A stretch of 53,305 nucleotides of DNA from contig NZ_FNUX01000020.1 of NCBI RefSeq assembly GCF_900108305.1, forward strand, positions 1 to 53,305, written 5' to 3'. Numbering within the stretch: the stretch's first letter is position 1; the number at the start of each line of letters is the position of its first letter. The translations under genes and the position numbers were made by a program. A model generated the notes under the pieces. That model had not been told where the DNA came from, did not search any database, and saw only the letters and a program-made list of their open reading frames with translations. Of the stretch, positions 25,360 through 36,444 are shown in pieces. The DNA comes from Nitrosomonas ureae. Lineage in GTDB: Bacteria; Pseudomonadota; Gammaproteobacteria; Burkholderiales; Nitrosomonadaceae.

Positions 25360-26370
25360 CTATGATAGTGCGTGGAGTCCCAGTTTTTCCATCAACGCTC
25401 GATCGCGGTCAGTTTCGGGATTTCCCGTCGTCAGCAACTTATCGCCATAGAAAATGGAATTTGCCCCTGCCAGGAAACATAATGACTGAATGGCTTCAGA
25501 CATTTCCTGCCGTCCTGCGGATAAACGCACCATTGCTTTCGGCATAGAAATCCGCGCGGCGGCGATAGTACGAACGAATTCAAGTGGATCTAACGCTGCC
25601 GTGCCATACAGCGGCGTTCCCTCAACTTGTACCAGATGGTTGATCGGAACCGATTCGGGATAAGGATTCATGTTCGCCAACTGCGCGATTAATCCGGCGC
25701 GTGAACGGCGCGTCTCGCCCATGCCGACAATACCGCCGCAACATACACTGATTCCGGCCTCGCGCACTTGTTGCAGTGTATTCAGGCGATCCTGATACTG
25801 CCGCGTGGTAATGATTTCTTCGTAGTATTCAGGCGCCGTGTCAAGGTTGTGATTATAATAATCCAATCCTGCTTCTCCCAGCTGCTGAGCTTGTCCAGGC
25901 TTTAATAAACCCAGTGTGGCACAGGTTTCCAGACCCAATGACTTGACCGCACGTACCATTTCAGTCATCTTTTCGATATCGCGCTGCTTCGGACCACGCC
26001 AAGCGGCACCCATGCAGAACCGCGACGCCCCCTTGTCTTTTGCTGCTGTCGCAGCGGATACCACTTCATCCAGCGACAGCATGTCCTGATTTTCAACACC
26101 GGTATGATAACGTGCCGCTTGCGGGCAATAGCCGCAATCTTCCGGACAACCGCCCGTCTTCACGGAAATCAGCGTGGATAATTGCACGCCATTCGGATCA
26201 TGGTGCTGACGATGCACCGTTTGCGCACGAAAAATCAAATCGTTAAAAGGCGCATTCAACAACGACTCAATCTCTGCCACATTCCAAAATTCGGAATTCT
26301 GCGATTCCCCGGCAATATTGCCTGGACTGCCTTTCGTTTCGCTATTTGTGATAAGTGAATTCAAATTCAT
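25360..26370 (-). CDS. bioB: Biotin synthase
   Basis: 336-residue radical SAM enzyme inserting sulfur into dethiobiotin. The [4Fe-4S] motif is [17 protein letters not shown] (CxxxCxxC), and [13 protein letters not shown] and the [13 protein letters not shown] end are typical. I start at MNLNSLITN (ATG 26370), which gives the usual length; an upstream start would add 29 residues unlike the family. First gene of the bio operon, divergent from comF across 134 bp that must hold both promoters. Confidence 0.95.
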   Translation of the reverse strand: MNLNSLITNSETKGSPGNIAGESQNSEFWNVAEIESLLNAPFNDLIFRAQTVHRQHHDPNGVQLSTLISVKTGGCPEDCGYCPQAARYHTGVENQDMLSLDEVVSAATAAKDKGASRFCMGAAWRGPKQRDIEKMTEMVRAVKSLGLETCATLGLLKPGQAQQLGEAGLDYYNHNLDTAPEYYEEIITTRQYQDRLNTLQQVREAGISVCCGGIVGMGETRRSRAGLIAQLANMNPYPESVPINHLVQVEGTPLYGTAALDPLEFVRTIAAARISMPKAMVRLSAGRQEMSEAIQSLCFLAGANSIFYGDKLLTTGNPETDRDRALMEKLGLHALS

Positions 26371-26504
26371 GCCGATTAATCTACCATTCTTTTTAAGTAA
26401 ACACGATCTTCTATCATTAATACTTTGGATGATCAAGGATTCAAGTGGCTCTGTCAATTTTTCCGTTACTCTTTGTTCATAACAGATCGGACGCTATCCT
26501 CATC

Positions 26505-27191
26505 ATGACTCAAACAAGCTGTGTGCTATGCGGCGCATCTACAAGTCAGGATTTCTGCGAATCCTGCATGCTCGACTTACCGCAACTGCCAGAAAATCAT
26601 TGTCCTATTTGCCTGTGGCCAGTCCCGGCCTCGGAAATATGCGGCGCTTGCCTGAATAAACCGCCGGCATTCACGCGCACCATTGCAGCCCTGCGTTACA
26701 CTTTTCCTATCGACGCGCTGATTCATGCATTAAAATATCGAACCAATCTTTTCTTGGCGTCGACTCTGGCAAACCTGCTCATTAAAAAATTAATGACCAC
26801 CGATATACTGCCGGATATCATTATTCCGATGCCTTTGCATCCCATCAGGTTACGTGAACGCGGATTTAATCAGGCGATGGAAATCAGTCGTTATGTTTCG
26901 AAGTCACTAGGCGTTAGTGTATTACCCGACTGCTGTACCCGGATCAAACACACACTCCCGCAAACCGGATTACCCTGGAAAGACAGACAGAAAAATATCC
27001 GCAGCGCTTTTGATTGTACAATAGATCTTTCCGGCAAGCATGTTGCACTGGTTGATGATGTCATGACAACTGGCGCCACATTGAATGAACTGGCAAAGAC
27101 ACTACGGAAACGCGGCGTAATTGAAGTCAGCAACTGGATAATAGCCCGGGCTTTGCCCGAAAAAAATCAAATAGGCCCGCATTCTCTATAG
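26505..27191 (+). CDS. comF: ComF-type phosphoribosyltransferase
   Basis: 228-residue protein needed for DNA uptake in competent bacteria, with a probable cytosolic role beside the import machinery. The N-terminal zinc-finger region holds repeated Cys pairs (CVLC, CESC, CPIC, CGAC) within residues 6-60. The C-terminal PRTase domain shows MPLHPIRLRERGFNQA and the PRPP loop VALVDDVMTTGAT. I start at MTQTSCVLC rather than the longer upstream option, because the family begins just before the first Cys pair. Confidence 0.9.
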   Translation: MTQTSCVLCGASTSQDFCESCMLDLPQLPENHCPICLWPVPASEICGACLNKPPAFTRTIAALRYTFPIDALIHALKYRTNLFLASTLANLLIKKLMTTDILPDIIIPMPLHPIRLRERGFNQAMEISRYVSKSLGVSVLPDCCTRIKHTLPQTGLPWKDRQKNIRSAFDCTIDLSGKHVALVDDVMTTGATLNELAKTLRKRGVIEVSNWIIARALPEKNQIGPHSL

Positions 27192-27212
27192 TATGCCCAT
27201 AATCACGTCAGC

Positions 27213-27677
27213 ATGTACAACATTATTCTCTACCAACCCGAGATTCCACCCAATACAGGTAACATTATCCGTCTCTGCGCCAATACCGGCATGCAATTGC
27301 ATCTTGTCAAACCTTTAGGATTTCCACTCCAAGATAAGCAATTATTACGCGCAGGCCTGGATTATCACGAATTTGCTCAAATTATAGTGCACGACAGCTG
27401 GGCAGATTGTTGTCACAACCTACGGGATCATCGAATGTTTGCCATCACCACACGGGGAAAACAAGGTTATGACAAAGTAACCTACGCAGCGGGGGATGCC
27501 TTTCTGTTTGGTACGGAAAGCCGGGGATTGCCCTCTCATATTATGGATACCTTCCCGGAACAACACCGCATTCGGGTACCCATGGTGGCTAACAGTCGCA
27601 GTCTTAATTTATCCAATACTGTCGCCATCATTGCTTATGAAGCATGGCGACAATCCGGTTTTTCCATGGGAATCTAG
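27213..27677 (+). CDS. trmL: tRNA (cytidine/uridine-34 2'-O)-methyltransferase
   Basis: 154-residue SPOUT methyltransferase modifying the wobble ribose of leucine tRNAs. Motifs in order: [20 protein letters not shown] at the N-terminus, [12 protein letters not shown], and the knot-forming [20 protein letters not shown] at the C-terminus. It lies 21 bp after comF and ends 6 bp from the convergent pilQ stop. Confidence 0.95.
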   Translation: MYNIILYQPEIPPNTGNIIRLCANTGMQLHLVKPLGFPLQDKQLLRAGLDYHEFAQIIVHDSWADCCHNLRDHRMFAITTRGKQGYDKVTYAAGDAFLFGTESRGLPSHIMDTFPEQHRIRVPMVANSRSLNLSNTVAIIAYEAWRQSGFSMGI

Positions 27678-27683
27678 GCAGCT

Positions 27684-29780
27684 CTATTGCAGATTCAAGC
27701 TATCATTTAAAATGCGTGGAGTCACAAAAATCAACAACTCGCGTTTATTGTCGACCCTGGTTGTATTGCGAAAAACATGACCAAGCACCGGAATATCGCC
27801 CAGCATCGGAACTTTATTGACCACTTGATTCTCGGTTCGGTCAAAAATACCACCAATCACTACGGTTCCGCCATTTTCCACCAATACTTTAGTGGTTACT
27901 TGCTTGGTGTTAATCGCCGGTGGCAGGAATTGGTTAATAATCGCGCCAATTCTGTCCTGATTGACATTCAATTCCATATCAATCTGACCATTATAGGTAA
28001 TCAATGGTTTTACCCTTAATCGAAGCGTCGCATCCATAAAACGAATACTCGTGGCTCCACTGCTCGTAGCTTGTTGGAAGGGAATCCGGTCACCCTGCTC
28101 GATAATCGCTTCAACGCCATGAGCCGTAACTACACGCGGACTGGCTATCACTCTGCCTTTCTGATCCGTTTCCAATGCCGACAACTCAAGATTAATTAAT
28201 CGATTATTATTAATTTTCATCAAACTCAAACCCAGTGCCGCCGGACCACCCAATAAACCAGTAGCCGCCGCCGCAGGTAAATTCACATTCAGGTTATTGG
28301 CTCCACTTACCCCGCCTCCGGCAGCAAGAGCACTTGAACCTGTTACATTACCCGAAACCCCCAAGGTTTGATCACCTAGGCCACTTGCATTCTGTATACC
28401 AAAACGCGCCCCCAGATTGCGGCTAAAATTATCTGTCGCTTCGACAATACGCGCTTCAATCATGACTTGTCTTTCGAACACATCCAGCTTTTGTATGCGC
28501 TTCCTGACTTCATCTATTCGAGCAGGAATATCGGTAACCGTCACTGTATTGCTAATTTCATCTATATTAATCGTACCTCGCCTGCTCAGCATACCCTCAA
28601 ACGAAATTGAATTAACTCTGCGATGATTCAGATGATAAGTTTCTGAGCGCAACGGTTCCATATCGGCTATTTGCATTTGTGCTTCCACATCGAGTAATTC
28701 TCTGTCTGCCATCTCTTTCCGCGGCGCCACAAAAATGACATTACCTACCTTACGCTTGTCCAATCCATGCGCCTGCAGCACAATATCAAGTGCCTGATCC
28801 CAAGGCACATCCTTTAATCTTAAGGTAAGATTTCCTCCCACCGAATCACTGGCGATAATATTCAAATTGGTGAAATCAGCAATTACTTGCAATACCGCTC
28901 TAACCTCCACATCCTGGAAATTGAGCGACAATCTTTCACCGGTATACCCCCCATTAGCACGTCTTTTTTTCGCTTGCTCCTCTTCATCTTCGGTCAGCGC
29001 CCGTATTTCAAGAATAAATCTTGTACCTGACTGGCGTGCAGAATGCTCCCAACGTCCACCAGATTTAACATGCATGCGAACATTATTTCCTTTCTTGGAT
29101 GTTTCAATGATCTGCACAGGCGTAGCAAAATCCATCACGTCAAAGCGCCTTCTAAGACTGCCTGGCAGTAGCGTATCGACAAACTCGACAAAAACATCAT
29201 CACCTTGTTGCTGCACATCAACGCTTGCGCCAGCTTTTGTCATATCAACTTCAATACGGCCTTCGCCATTTGCACCGCGACGAAAATCAATATCCTGCAA
29301 CCTATTCATATGGGTGTTAGAAGTTTCCTCAGCGAATCGCACGACAGTGGTAGATGTTAGATTTTCCGGCACAGTAAGCAGCTTGATTAGCAGTATATTT
29401 TCCTGCGCTATGATTTCATGCCGCATTAACCTAGCCAAATTCAATACCAACCGTGTTCTATCACCTACCTGAACGACGTTTACGCTGCGCAAATCTCCTT
29501 CGGCAGCCTCCTGTTCATTCTTTCCTAACCCATTGGAAATCTGATAAAAATCAAAATAAATACGATTTGGATTGTCCAGTACCACTCCTGTCGGAAGTGC
29601 TTGGAGCGGATGATCGAGAGTAATCTTTGCAATTACCTCACTATTTTGGAAAGTAGAGATATCGATTGAACGGATACTATTATGAAGTGCCTCTGCTATT
29701 ACCGTTTGCGGAGAAAAAATTACCACTGAGAAACAAATTAATATTGCAGCAAATACCATATTAAGGCCATACCCTTTCAT
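27684..29780 (-). CDS. pilQ: Type IV pilus secretin PilQ
   Basis: 698-residue outer-membrane secretin through which the pilus fibre leaves the cell. The N-terminus has a signal peptide (about 1-30), then AMIN-type beta domains (about 35-270). The N0/STN region LSLNFQDVEVRAVLQVIADF and N1 domain follow, and then the secretin barrel (about 450-690) with VEATDNFSRNLGARFG and the closing VPMLGDIPVLGHVFR. Last gene of pilMNOPQ. Its stop is only 6 bp from the trmL stop, so the terminator must be shared or embedded in the genes. Confidence 0.95.
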   Translation of the reverse strand: MKGYGLNMVFAAILICFSVVIFSPQTVIAEALHNSIRSIDISTFQNSEVIAKITLDHPLQALPTGVVLDNPNRIYFDFYQISNGLGKNEQEAAEGDLRSVNVVQVGDRTRLVLNLARLMRHEIIAQENILLIKLLTVPENLTSTTVVRFAEETSNTHMNRLQDIDFRRGANGEGRIEVDMTKAGASVDVQQQGDDVFVEFVDTLLPGSLRRRFDVMDFATPVQIIETSKKGNNVRMHVKSGGRWEHSARQSGTRFILEIRALTEDEEEQAKKRRANGGYTGERLSLNFQDVEVRAVLQVIADFTNLNIIASDSVGGNLTLRLKDVPWDQALDIVLQAHGLDKRKVGNVIFVAPRKEMADRELLDVEAQMQIADMEPLRSETYHLNHRRVNSISFEGMLSRRGTINIDEISNTVTVTDIPARIDEVRKRIQKLDVFERQVMIEARIVEATDNFSRNLGARFGIQNASGLGDQTLGVSGNVTGSSALAAGGGVSGANNLNVNLPAAAATGLLGGPAALGLSLMKINNNRLINLELSALETDQKGRVIASPRVVTAHGVEAIIEQGDRIPFQQATSSGATSIRFMDATLRLRVKPLITYNGQIDMELNVNQDRIGAIINQFLPPAINTKQVTTKVLVENGGTVVIGGIFDRTENQVVNKVPMLGDIPVLGHVFRNTTRVDNKRELLIFVTPRILNDSLNLQ

Positions 29781-29811
29781 AGCTATTGTTAGCTTAATGG
29801 TTGTTACGTTG

Positions 29812-30330
29812 CTAATTCTTCAGCGTAAGTACACTTGTCCTTTCAATCCATTCATTCACCTCGTCTTGTACGATTTCTGATAGCTTAATTTCCGACTCCG
29901 AAATATAGTTAATTTTTCCGAAATTCGAACCTAAATAATTACCAACCTTTACACGGTATAGCGCTCCATCCGGTGATTTTATTACAGCAAAAATCATATC
30001 TTTTTGTTGTAATGAGCCAACCATGGATAAATTCTCCAGCGGATAGGATTCCAGAAATTCCTTGCGTCGATTCAAATCAGGTTGAATTTCACTCGTGAGC
30101 GCCTGTACTTGATTATTTTTGCGCGGCATAAAAGGGCTGGGTATCTCAAATGCCAGATAAGTAAAAGATTTATATGGAATAACTTCAGGCAATGGATCGA
30201 TCTTACCTTGCAAGCCCTCCCCCGAGGTATGTATAAACGCTTTCAGATCGCTGTAATCATTCTGACTGCACCCAGTTATAATGCTCAACCAAATTATAGA
30301 TAATACTAGCAGATATATGTTTCTAATCAT
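29812..30330 (-). CDS. pilP: Type IV pilus assembly lipoprotein PilP
   Basis: 172-residue inner-membrane lipoprotein with a lipobox (SIITGC, lipidated Cys at residue 21). It couples the PilMNO platform to PilQ. The FEIPSPFMPR segment and the HB-domain region with LENLSMVGSLQQKDMIFAVI match PilP. It lies 3 bp after pilO and 31 bp before pilQ. Confidence 0.93.
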   Translation of the reverse strand: MIRNIYLLVLSIIWLSIITGCSQNDYSDLKAFIHTSGEGLQGKIDPLPEVIPYKSFTYLAFEIPSPFMPRKNNQVQALTSEIQPDLNRRKEFLESYPLENLSMVGSLQQKDMIFAVIKSPDGALYRVKVGNYLGSNFGKINYISESEIKLSEIVQDEVNEWIERTSVLTLKN

Positions 30331-30333
30331 AAT

Positions 30334-30948
30334 TTATTTACTTCCCACCTGCTTTAATATTTCTTCTTCGTCCAGATAACGAAATGTCTTTGCAACCGCA
30401 TCCAATATCAGTTTTCCGTCATTCGCAGGTAAAATGCTGACGTCATTTAACGTGACAATCCGTGACAATTGCGCAACATCACTGGCAAATGCGCCAATAT
30501 CATGATAACTGCCGGTCACCCGGATTGACACTGGCAACTCGGCATAAAATGCATGAATCGTTTCCTGCGCATCGGGTTTAAATAATTCAAACTGTAAGCC
30601 ACGGCCTAAGCCGGCTTGATTTATATCCACCAATAGCGCCTCCATTTCCGATTTATCAGGAAGCTGTTTTAACAACGCACTAAGAGATTGCTCAATTTCT
30701 TTCAACTGCAAACGCAAAGCAGATAGATTAACAGCACTACTTTTCTTAACCAGATAAGTGTTTTTTAGCGTTTCTTCTTCAGCATGTATATTTCCCAGCA
30801 TTTCGATCTGATCTTGCCAAACTAGAAAATGCCCTGCCACAATGATCGCAACAAATAATATTACCAATGCGGCAATCTTAAATGCCGCCGGCCAATTTCC
30901 AGCTTGATTGATATCTAGCTGACGCAATTCCATGAGTAAATTATTCAT
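30334..30948 (-). CDS. pilO: Type IV pilus inner-membrane platform protein PilO
   Basis: 204-residue bitopic protein. One membrane helix (about 23-45) is followed by a coiled coil (60-100) and a periplasmic ferredoxin-like domain (about 115-195). The FELFKPDAQETIHAFYAELP and VTGSYHDIGAFASDVAQLSR segments are characteristic. It forms a heterodimer with PilN. It lies between pilN and pilP with 3-17 bp gaps. Confidence 0.93.
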   Translation of the reverse strand: MNNLLMELRQLDINQAGNWPAAFKIAALVILFVAIIVAGHFLVWQDQIEMLGNIHAEEETLKNTYLVKKSSAVNLSALRLQLKEIEQSLSALLKQLPDKSEMEALLVDINQAGLGRGLQFELFKPDAQETIHAFYAELPVSIRVTGSYHDIGAFASDVAQLSRIVTLNDVSILPANDGKLILDAVAKTFRYLDEEEILKQVGSK

Positions 30949-30965
30949 CTCAGTTTGTATGTATT

Positions 30966-31550
30966 CTATCCGGCGGCATTAAAAGAAGAATTTTGCACAT
31001 CATTGACTGATGCTTGCTTGAGTTTTATTTTCATATTGAATTCATTTTGACGCACATTATTTATCGTCATTGCTTTGATTTCTATCAATAACGGCGACTC
31101 AAGCCATGGTGAAGACTCAAGATTGCGCATCAGCGTCGATACCCATGCATTGGATTGCGCGTACCCAACTAAAGTAATGTTATGCCCCTCTTGTTTGATA
31201 CTTTGCAGATATACGCCATCGGGAAGCAGCCGTACCAATTGATCCAGTAAATGAACAACCTCGGATCGACTGTTTTGCAAGGTCTCCACGATTTGTTTAC
31301 GTGTTAGCAGCTCTTGTGTCTGATTCTTAATTTCTCGGATATCTGCAATCTCTTTATCCAAAATCGCAATCTGCTCATTTAAGTATTGATTACGGCTATT
31401 CTGAAATTCTATCTTTTCAGCAATCATGTCATGAACACCCCAAACCACAAGCAAACCTAAAAACCCGGCCAATCCGGCCAGCACTGCGATTTGCTGTTGC
31501 CGTGCTTTACGTTTAAGTTCACGATGAGGAAGTAAGTTAATGCGGATCAT
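30966..31550 (-). CDS. pilN: Type IV pilus inner-membrane platform protein PilN
   Basis: 194-residue bitopic protein. The N-terminal cytosolic peptide MIRINLLPHRE docks into PilM; a membrane helix (about 20-42), a coiled coil and a periplasmic ferredoxin-like domain follow. The start overlaps the pilM stop by 4 bp, giving coupled synthesis of the two partners. Assignment is secure from the docking motif and position. Confidence 0.95.
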   Translation of the reverse strand: MIRINLLPHRELKRKARQQQIAVLAGLAGFLGLLVVWGVHDMIAEKIEFQNSRNQYLNEQIAILDKEIADIREIKNQTQELLTRKQIVETLQNSRSEVVHLLDQLVRLLPDGVYLQSIKQEGHNITLVGYAQSNAWVSTLMRNLESSPWLESPLLIEIKAMTINNVRQNEFNMKIKLKQASVNDVQNSSFNAAG

Positions 31551-32650
31551 GATGGATCAAAATTTCTTAAAGCCAGACCGCAAGCAATCAAAAGCGAAGG
31601 TGCATCGAGGTTCAATTGCCGCGGGATAATACGACTCGACAATTCCATAGTTGCAAAAGGATTCAGAATCAGAGTGCTGACTTGCGTACGTGCTGCAATA
31701 ACCGCATCCAATCCGGGAATGACTGCACTTCCACCCGCTATAAAAATATGGTTCACTTCAGTATATTGCGTGGAGGTATAAAAAAACTGAATGGCGCGCA
31801 TCACTTCGATGGCCAATGTCTCGCAGAATGGTTGCAAAACATCTGCCTGGTAGTTTTTAGGTAACTCTCCGCTACGCTTGGCTGCTTCAGATTCTTCCAG
31901 CGAGAGGTTAAATTGATTATGTATTTCTTGTGTTAGTTGATTGCCGCCAAAGGATTGATCCCGGGAATATATCGACTCACCATTGAGCAGTACATTAACT
32001 TTCATAACCGTTGCACCGATATCAACTAATGCCATTATCTGGTCTTTCCCTCCCCCTGGCAATTGATTCAGCGTTAACTCAAACGCTGCTTGCGCCGCAT
32101 AAGGTTCCACGTCCATGACCGTAGTCTTCAAACCGGCAGATAGCGCTGCTGCCACACGATCTTCGACTTTTTCTTTACGTGATGCCGCAATTAGAACTTC
32201 AACTTCCTCTGAATTATTGGAAATTGATCGAGTGATTTGAAAATCCAGATCAACCTCATCCAATGGAAATGGAATATATTGACTGGCCTCATTTTCCACT
32301 TGAAAAATTAAATCATCCTCCCGCTGCCCTGCGGGGACAATTATTTTTTTTGTAATCACATCTGTTGCAGGCAACGCCAGCGCTACATTTTTATAGCGAG
32401 TTCCCATACGCTTCCAACCACGTAGTAAGCATTCACTCACTGCTTCCATATTGGCAATTCCACCATCCAGCATTGCATCTACCGGCAAAGACTCTATAAC
32501 ATAACGATCTATCCGATAGGTTTGGCTTCCCTTGCCAGTTTGTGATAATTCAACCATTTTTATCGATGAGGAGCTGATGTCCACACCAATCAATGGAGGC
32601 GACTTCATTTTTAAGAAGCCCAGATCAATAGCAAAATTTTCCTTGAACAT
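31547..32650 (-). CDS. pilM: Type IV pilus assembly ATPase-like protein PilM
   Basis: 367-residue actin-fold cytoplasmic protein of the alignment complex. Phosphate-binding signatures are GVDISSSSIKMVEL at the N-terminus, LVDIGATVMKVNVL in the middle and IFIAGGSAVIPGLD near the C-terminus. First gene of the pil operon, divergent from mrcA over a 231-bp spacer. The ATG at 32650 is used; an internal ATG 14 codons later is possible but would remove the hydrophobic N-terminal leader. Confidence 0.95.
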   Translation of the reverse strand: MFKENFAIDLGFLKMKSPPLIGVDISSSSIKMVELSQTGKGSQTYRIDRYVIESLPVDAMLDGGIANMEAVSECLLRGWKRMGTRYKNVALALPATDVITKKIIVPAGQREDDLIFQVENEASQYIPFPLDEVDLDFQITRSISNNSEEVEVLIAASRKEKVEDRVAAALSAGLKTTVMDVEPYAAQAAFELTLNQLPGGGKDQIMALVDIGATVMKVNVLLNGESIYSRDQSFGGNQLTQEIHNQFNLSLEESEAAKRSGELPKNYQADVLQPFCETLAIEVMRAIQFFYTSTQYTEVNHIFIAGGSAVIPGLDAVIAARTQVSTLILNPFATMELSSRIIPRQLNLDAPSLLIACGLALRNFDPS

Positions 32651-32771
32651 TGTTTGATTAGCGGCGATACTCGCAAATTAAAAGTTGCCCTATCAGAGCT
32701 AGAATATGTAAAATCCTTACTGTCCGCATAAATTCCATGAAACCATTCACCAGATTGAAAAAACTGGCATT

Positions 32772-32786
32772 GATTCTGACAGAATC
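32772..32786. promoter_or_regulatory. 15-bp inverted repeat in the pilM-mrcA spacer
   Basis: GATTCTG, one base, CAGAATC is perfectly symmetric and lies midway in the 231-bp divergent promoter region. An 11-bp direct repeat TGTAAAATCCT begins at 32706 and again at 32787. These could be regulator sites for either gene; no regulator can be named. Confidence 0.3.
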
Positions 32787-32881
32787 TGTAAAATCCTATT
32801 CAAAGAAAAGCGCTGGATATACCCCCCCTTTCACTGGGTAACTCGACAATACCATTATATGATAAGCCTCTATCTATTTTC

Positions 32882-35200
32882 ATGTTAGCTCGTTGGTTAT
32901 ATTATTTTTTCCTTGCATTCTCAGCACTAGGCTTGATTGGAATCCTATTAGCAGGTTTTGCCGCATCGGTTATCTATTCAAACTTACCATCATTGGAAAC
33001 ATTAACGGATTACCGCCCTAAAATTCCCTTACGGATATACAGTGATGAAGGTCTATTAATCGGAGAATTTGGTGCAGAGCGTAGAAATGTTGTGACTATT
33101 TCTCAAGTTCCAGAAAATTTAAAACAATCAATTCTGGCAGCAGAGGATGATCGTTTTTATGAACACGGTGGTGTCGACTATCTTGGCGTTCTACGAGCGG
33201 CCTATTCAAATTTTTCTGCAGGAAGTGTACGGCAAGGTGCCAGTACAATAACAATGCAAGTGGCACGAAATTTTTTTCTGACACGAGAAAAAACCTTTAC
33301 CAGAAAGCTTAGTGAAACACTATTGGCTTTTAAGATTGAGCATAATCTTACTAAAGATAAAATTTTGGAGCTCTACATCAACCAAATCTATCTTGGGCAG
33401 CGTAGTTATGGCTTTGCAGCCGCAGCGCAAACATACTTTGGAAAATCTTTACAGGAAATTAATATTGCAGAGGCCGCCATGCTGGCAGGTCTTCCCAAAG
33501 CACCCTCCAGTTATAATCCTATCAGCAATCCTAAGCGAGCTAAAAGTCGGCAACTTTACGTCTTAGGAAGATTATATAAACTTAACTACATTTCTAGCAA
33601 AGAACTAAGCGAATTAGAAAAACGATCTGTTCCAGTAAAAAAACGCTCAACAATCTCCGCAATTCCGGCAGAATATGTTGCCGAGATGGTTCGCCAAGTA
33701 ATCTATGATCGCTACCAGGAAGACGCGTATAATAAAGGCATAAAGGTCTACACGACAATTCGCCAACTTGATCAAGAATCTGCTTATCAGGCTCTACGAA
33801 AAAATGTAATCGAATACGACCGGCGTTGGGGTTATCGAGGTCCTGAAGGATTTATTGATTTACTGAAAAATGGAACAAACCAAGAAAAAACACTGAATGA
33901 TGCGTTAGATGAAGTTAACGACAGTGACGATATTTATGCAGCGGTTGTATTGGCTGCAAGACCAAATAAAGTACAGGTCTATCGTAGAGGAGGAGAAATC
34001 ATCGAAATCACTGGTGATGGGCTTAAATTTGCACAAAAATCCCTTACTGAGAAAAAAGAACCTGGGAAAAAATATATCATTCCTGGTGCACTGATCCGTA
34101 TTCAGAAAAATCCAGACAATGTATGGCGTATTGTTCAATTGCCTGGAGTTGAGTCAGCACTGGTTTCAATTGATTCCAACGATGGTGCAATACGTGCTTT
34201 GGTCGGTGGTTTTGATTTTTACAAGAATCAATTTAATCACGTCACTCAAGCATGGCGACAGCCTGGATCCAGCTTCAAGCCTTTTATTTACTCCGCGGCT
34301 TTGGAAAAAGGCTTCACTCCGGCGACGATCATCAACGATGCACCGCTCTCGTTCAGCGCAACTCAGACAGGAAGCCAGCTATGGGAGCCGAAAAATTTCG
34401 ATGGTAAATTTGAAGGACCAATACGTATGCGCACCGCCTTGACCAAATCAAAAAATCTTGCATCCATTCGAATACTACAAGCTATTGGCATACGCTACGC
34501 ACAAGACTATATAACCCGATTTGGTTTTGATGCGGGACGCCACCCTCCTTATTTACCAATGGCACTTGGAGCAGGTTCAGTCACACCAATGCAGATGGCT
34601 GTGGGCTATGCGGTATTTGCGAATGGCGGATTCCGTATCGCTCCATATTTTATAAAAAGTATTGAAGATGAAAGAGGTAACGTCATTGAACAGTTTCACC
34701 CCATATCAGTATCAAGTGGCGCCAAACGGGTCATTGATCCACGTAATGCATTTATTATGACAAGTATGATGCAAGACGTGATTAACCGCGGCACAGCTGT
34801 TAAAGCTAAACAGCTGGGACGCAGTGATCTCGCAGGGAAAACGGGCACTACCAGTAATTTTATAGATGCTTGGTTTTGCGGTTTCCAGAAAGATTTAGTT
34901 ACTATTGCATGGATAGGATATGACGAACCCAAATCGTTAGGCAGCAATGAAACTGGCGGACGTGTCGCATTACCTCTCTGGATGGATTACATGGATCCAG
35001 TTTTAAAAGGCATTCCAATAGCTGGATACCCGCCACCTAGTGGAGTTAAAGCAGCGAAAATAAATTCAGCAACAGGACTTAGAGATGAGTATGGAGACAT
35101 TACAGAATACTTCTTTAATGAATTGCTTCCTCCCATAATGAACAACTCTATTGAGTTTGCACCCAAAGTAACGAGAGATGTCAAAGATCAATTATTCTAA
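32882..35200 (+). CDS. mrcA: Penicillin-binding protein 1A (bifunctional transglycosylase/transpeptidase)
   Basis: 772-residue class A PBP anchored by a helix at about 7-30. The GT51 domain has ILAAEDDRFYEHGGVDYLG (catalytic Glu88), QGASTITMQVARNFFL and KILELYINQIYLG. The transpeptidase has SSFKP (Ser463, Lys466), the SKN triad and KTGTT (Lys653). An inserted OB-like region lies between the domains, as in other 1A enzymes. It polymerises and cross-links peptidoglycan in the periplasm. Its position divergent from pilMNOPQ is the common proteobacterial arrangement. Codon use is noticeably AT-rich. Confidence 0.96.
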   Translation: MLARWLYYFFLAFSALGLIGILLAGFAASVIYSNLPSLETLTDYRPKIPLRIYSDEGLLIGEFGAERRNVVTISQVPENLKQSILAAEDDRFYEHGGVDYLGVLRAAYSNFSAGSVRQGASTITMQVARNFFLTREKTFTRKLSETLLAFKIEHNLTKDKILELYINQIYLGQRSYGFAAAAQTYFGKSLQEINIAEAAMLAGLPKAPSSYNPISNPKRAKSRQLYVLGRLYKLNYISSKELSELEKRSVPVKKRSTISAIPAEYVAEMVRQVIYDRYQEDAYNKGIKVYTTIRQLDQESAYQALRKNVIEYDRRWGYRGPEGFIDLLKNGTNQEKTLNDALDEVNDSDDIYAAVVLAARPNKVQVYRRGGEIIEITGDGLKFAQKSLTEKKEPGKKYIIPGALIRIQKNPDNVWRIVQLPGVESALVSIDSNDGAIRALVGGFDFYKNQFNHVTQAWRQPGSSFKPFIYSAALEKGFTPATIINDAPLSFSATQTGSQLWEPKNFDGKFEGPIRMRTALTKSKNLASIRILQAIGIRYAQDYITRFGFDAGRHPPYLPMALGAGSVTPMQMAVGYAVFANGGFRIAPYFIKSIEDERGNVIEQFHPISVSSGAKRVIDPRNAFIMTSMMQDVINRGTAVKAKQLGRSDLAGKTGTTSNFIDAWFCGFQKDLVTIAWIGYDEPKSLGSNETGGRVALPLWMDYMDPVLKGIPIAGYPPPSGVKAAKINSATGLRDEYGDITEYFFNELLPPIMNNSIEFAPKVTRDVKDQLF

Positions 35201-35221
35201 GAATTGGAACATATCCTAATT

Positions 35222-36401
<1,180 letters not shown>

Positions 36402-36444
36402 TATAGATTCTGATAGTTGTATTTAATTATCATATAGCTACTAA

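Noticed and set aside
26371..26504. BirA operator between bioB and comF
   Set aside because: Only a weak half-site-like GTGTTTACTT is present, and no properly spaced partner was found.
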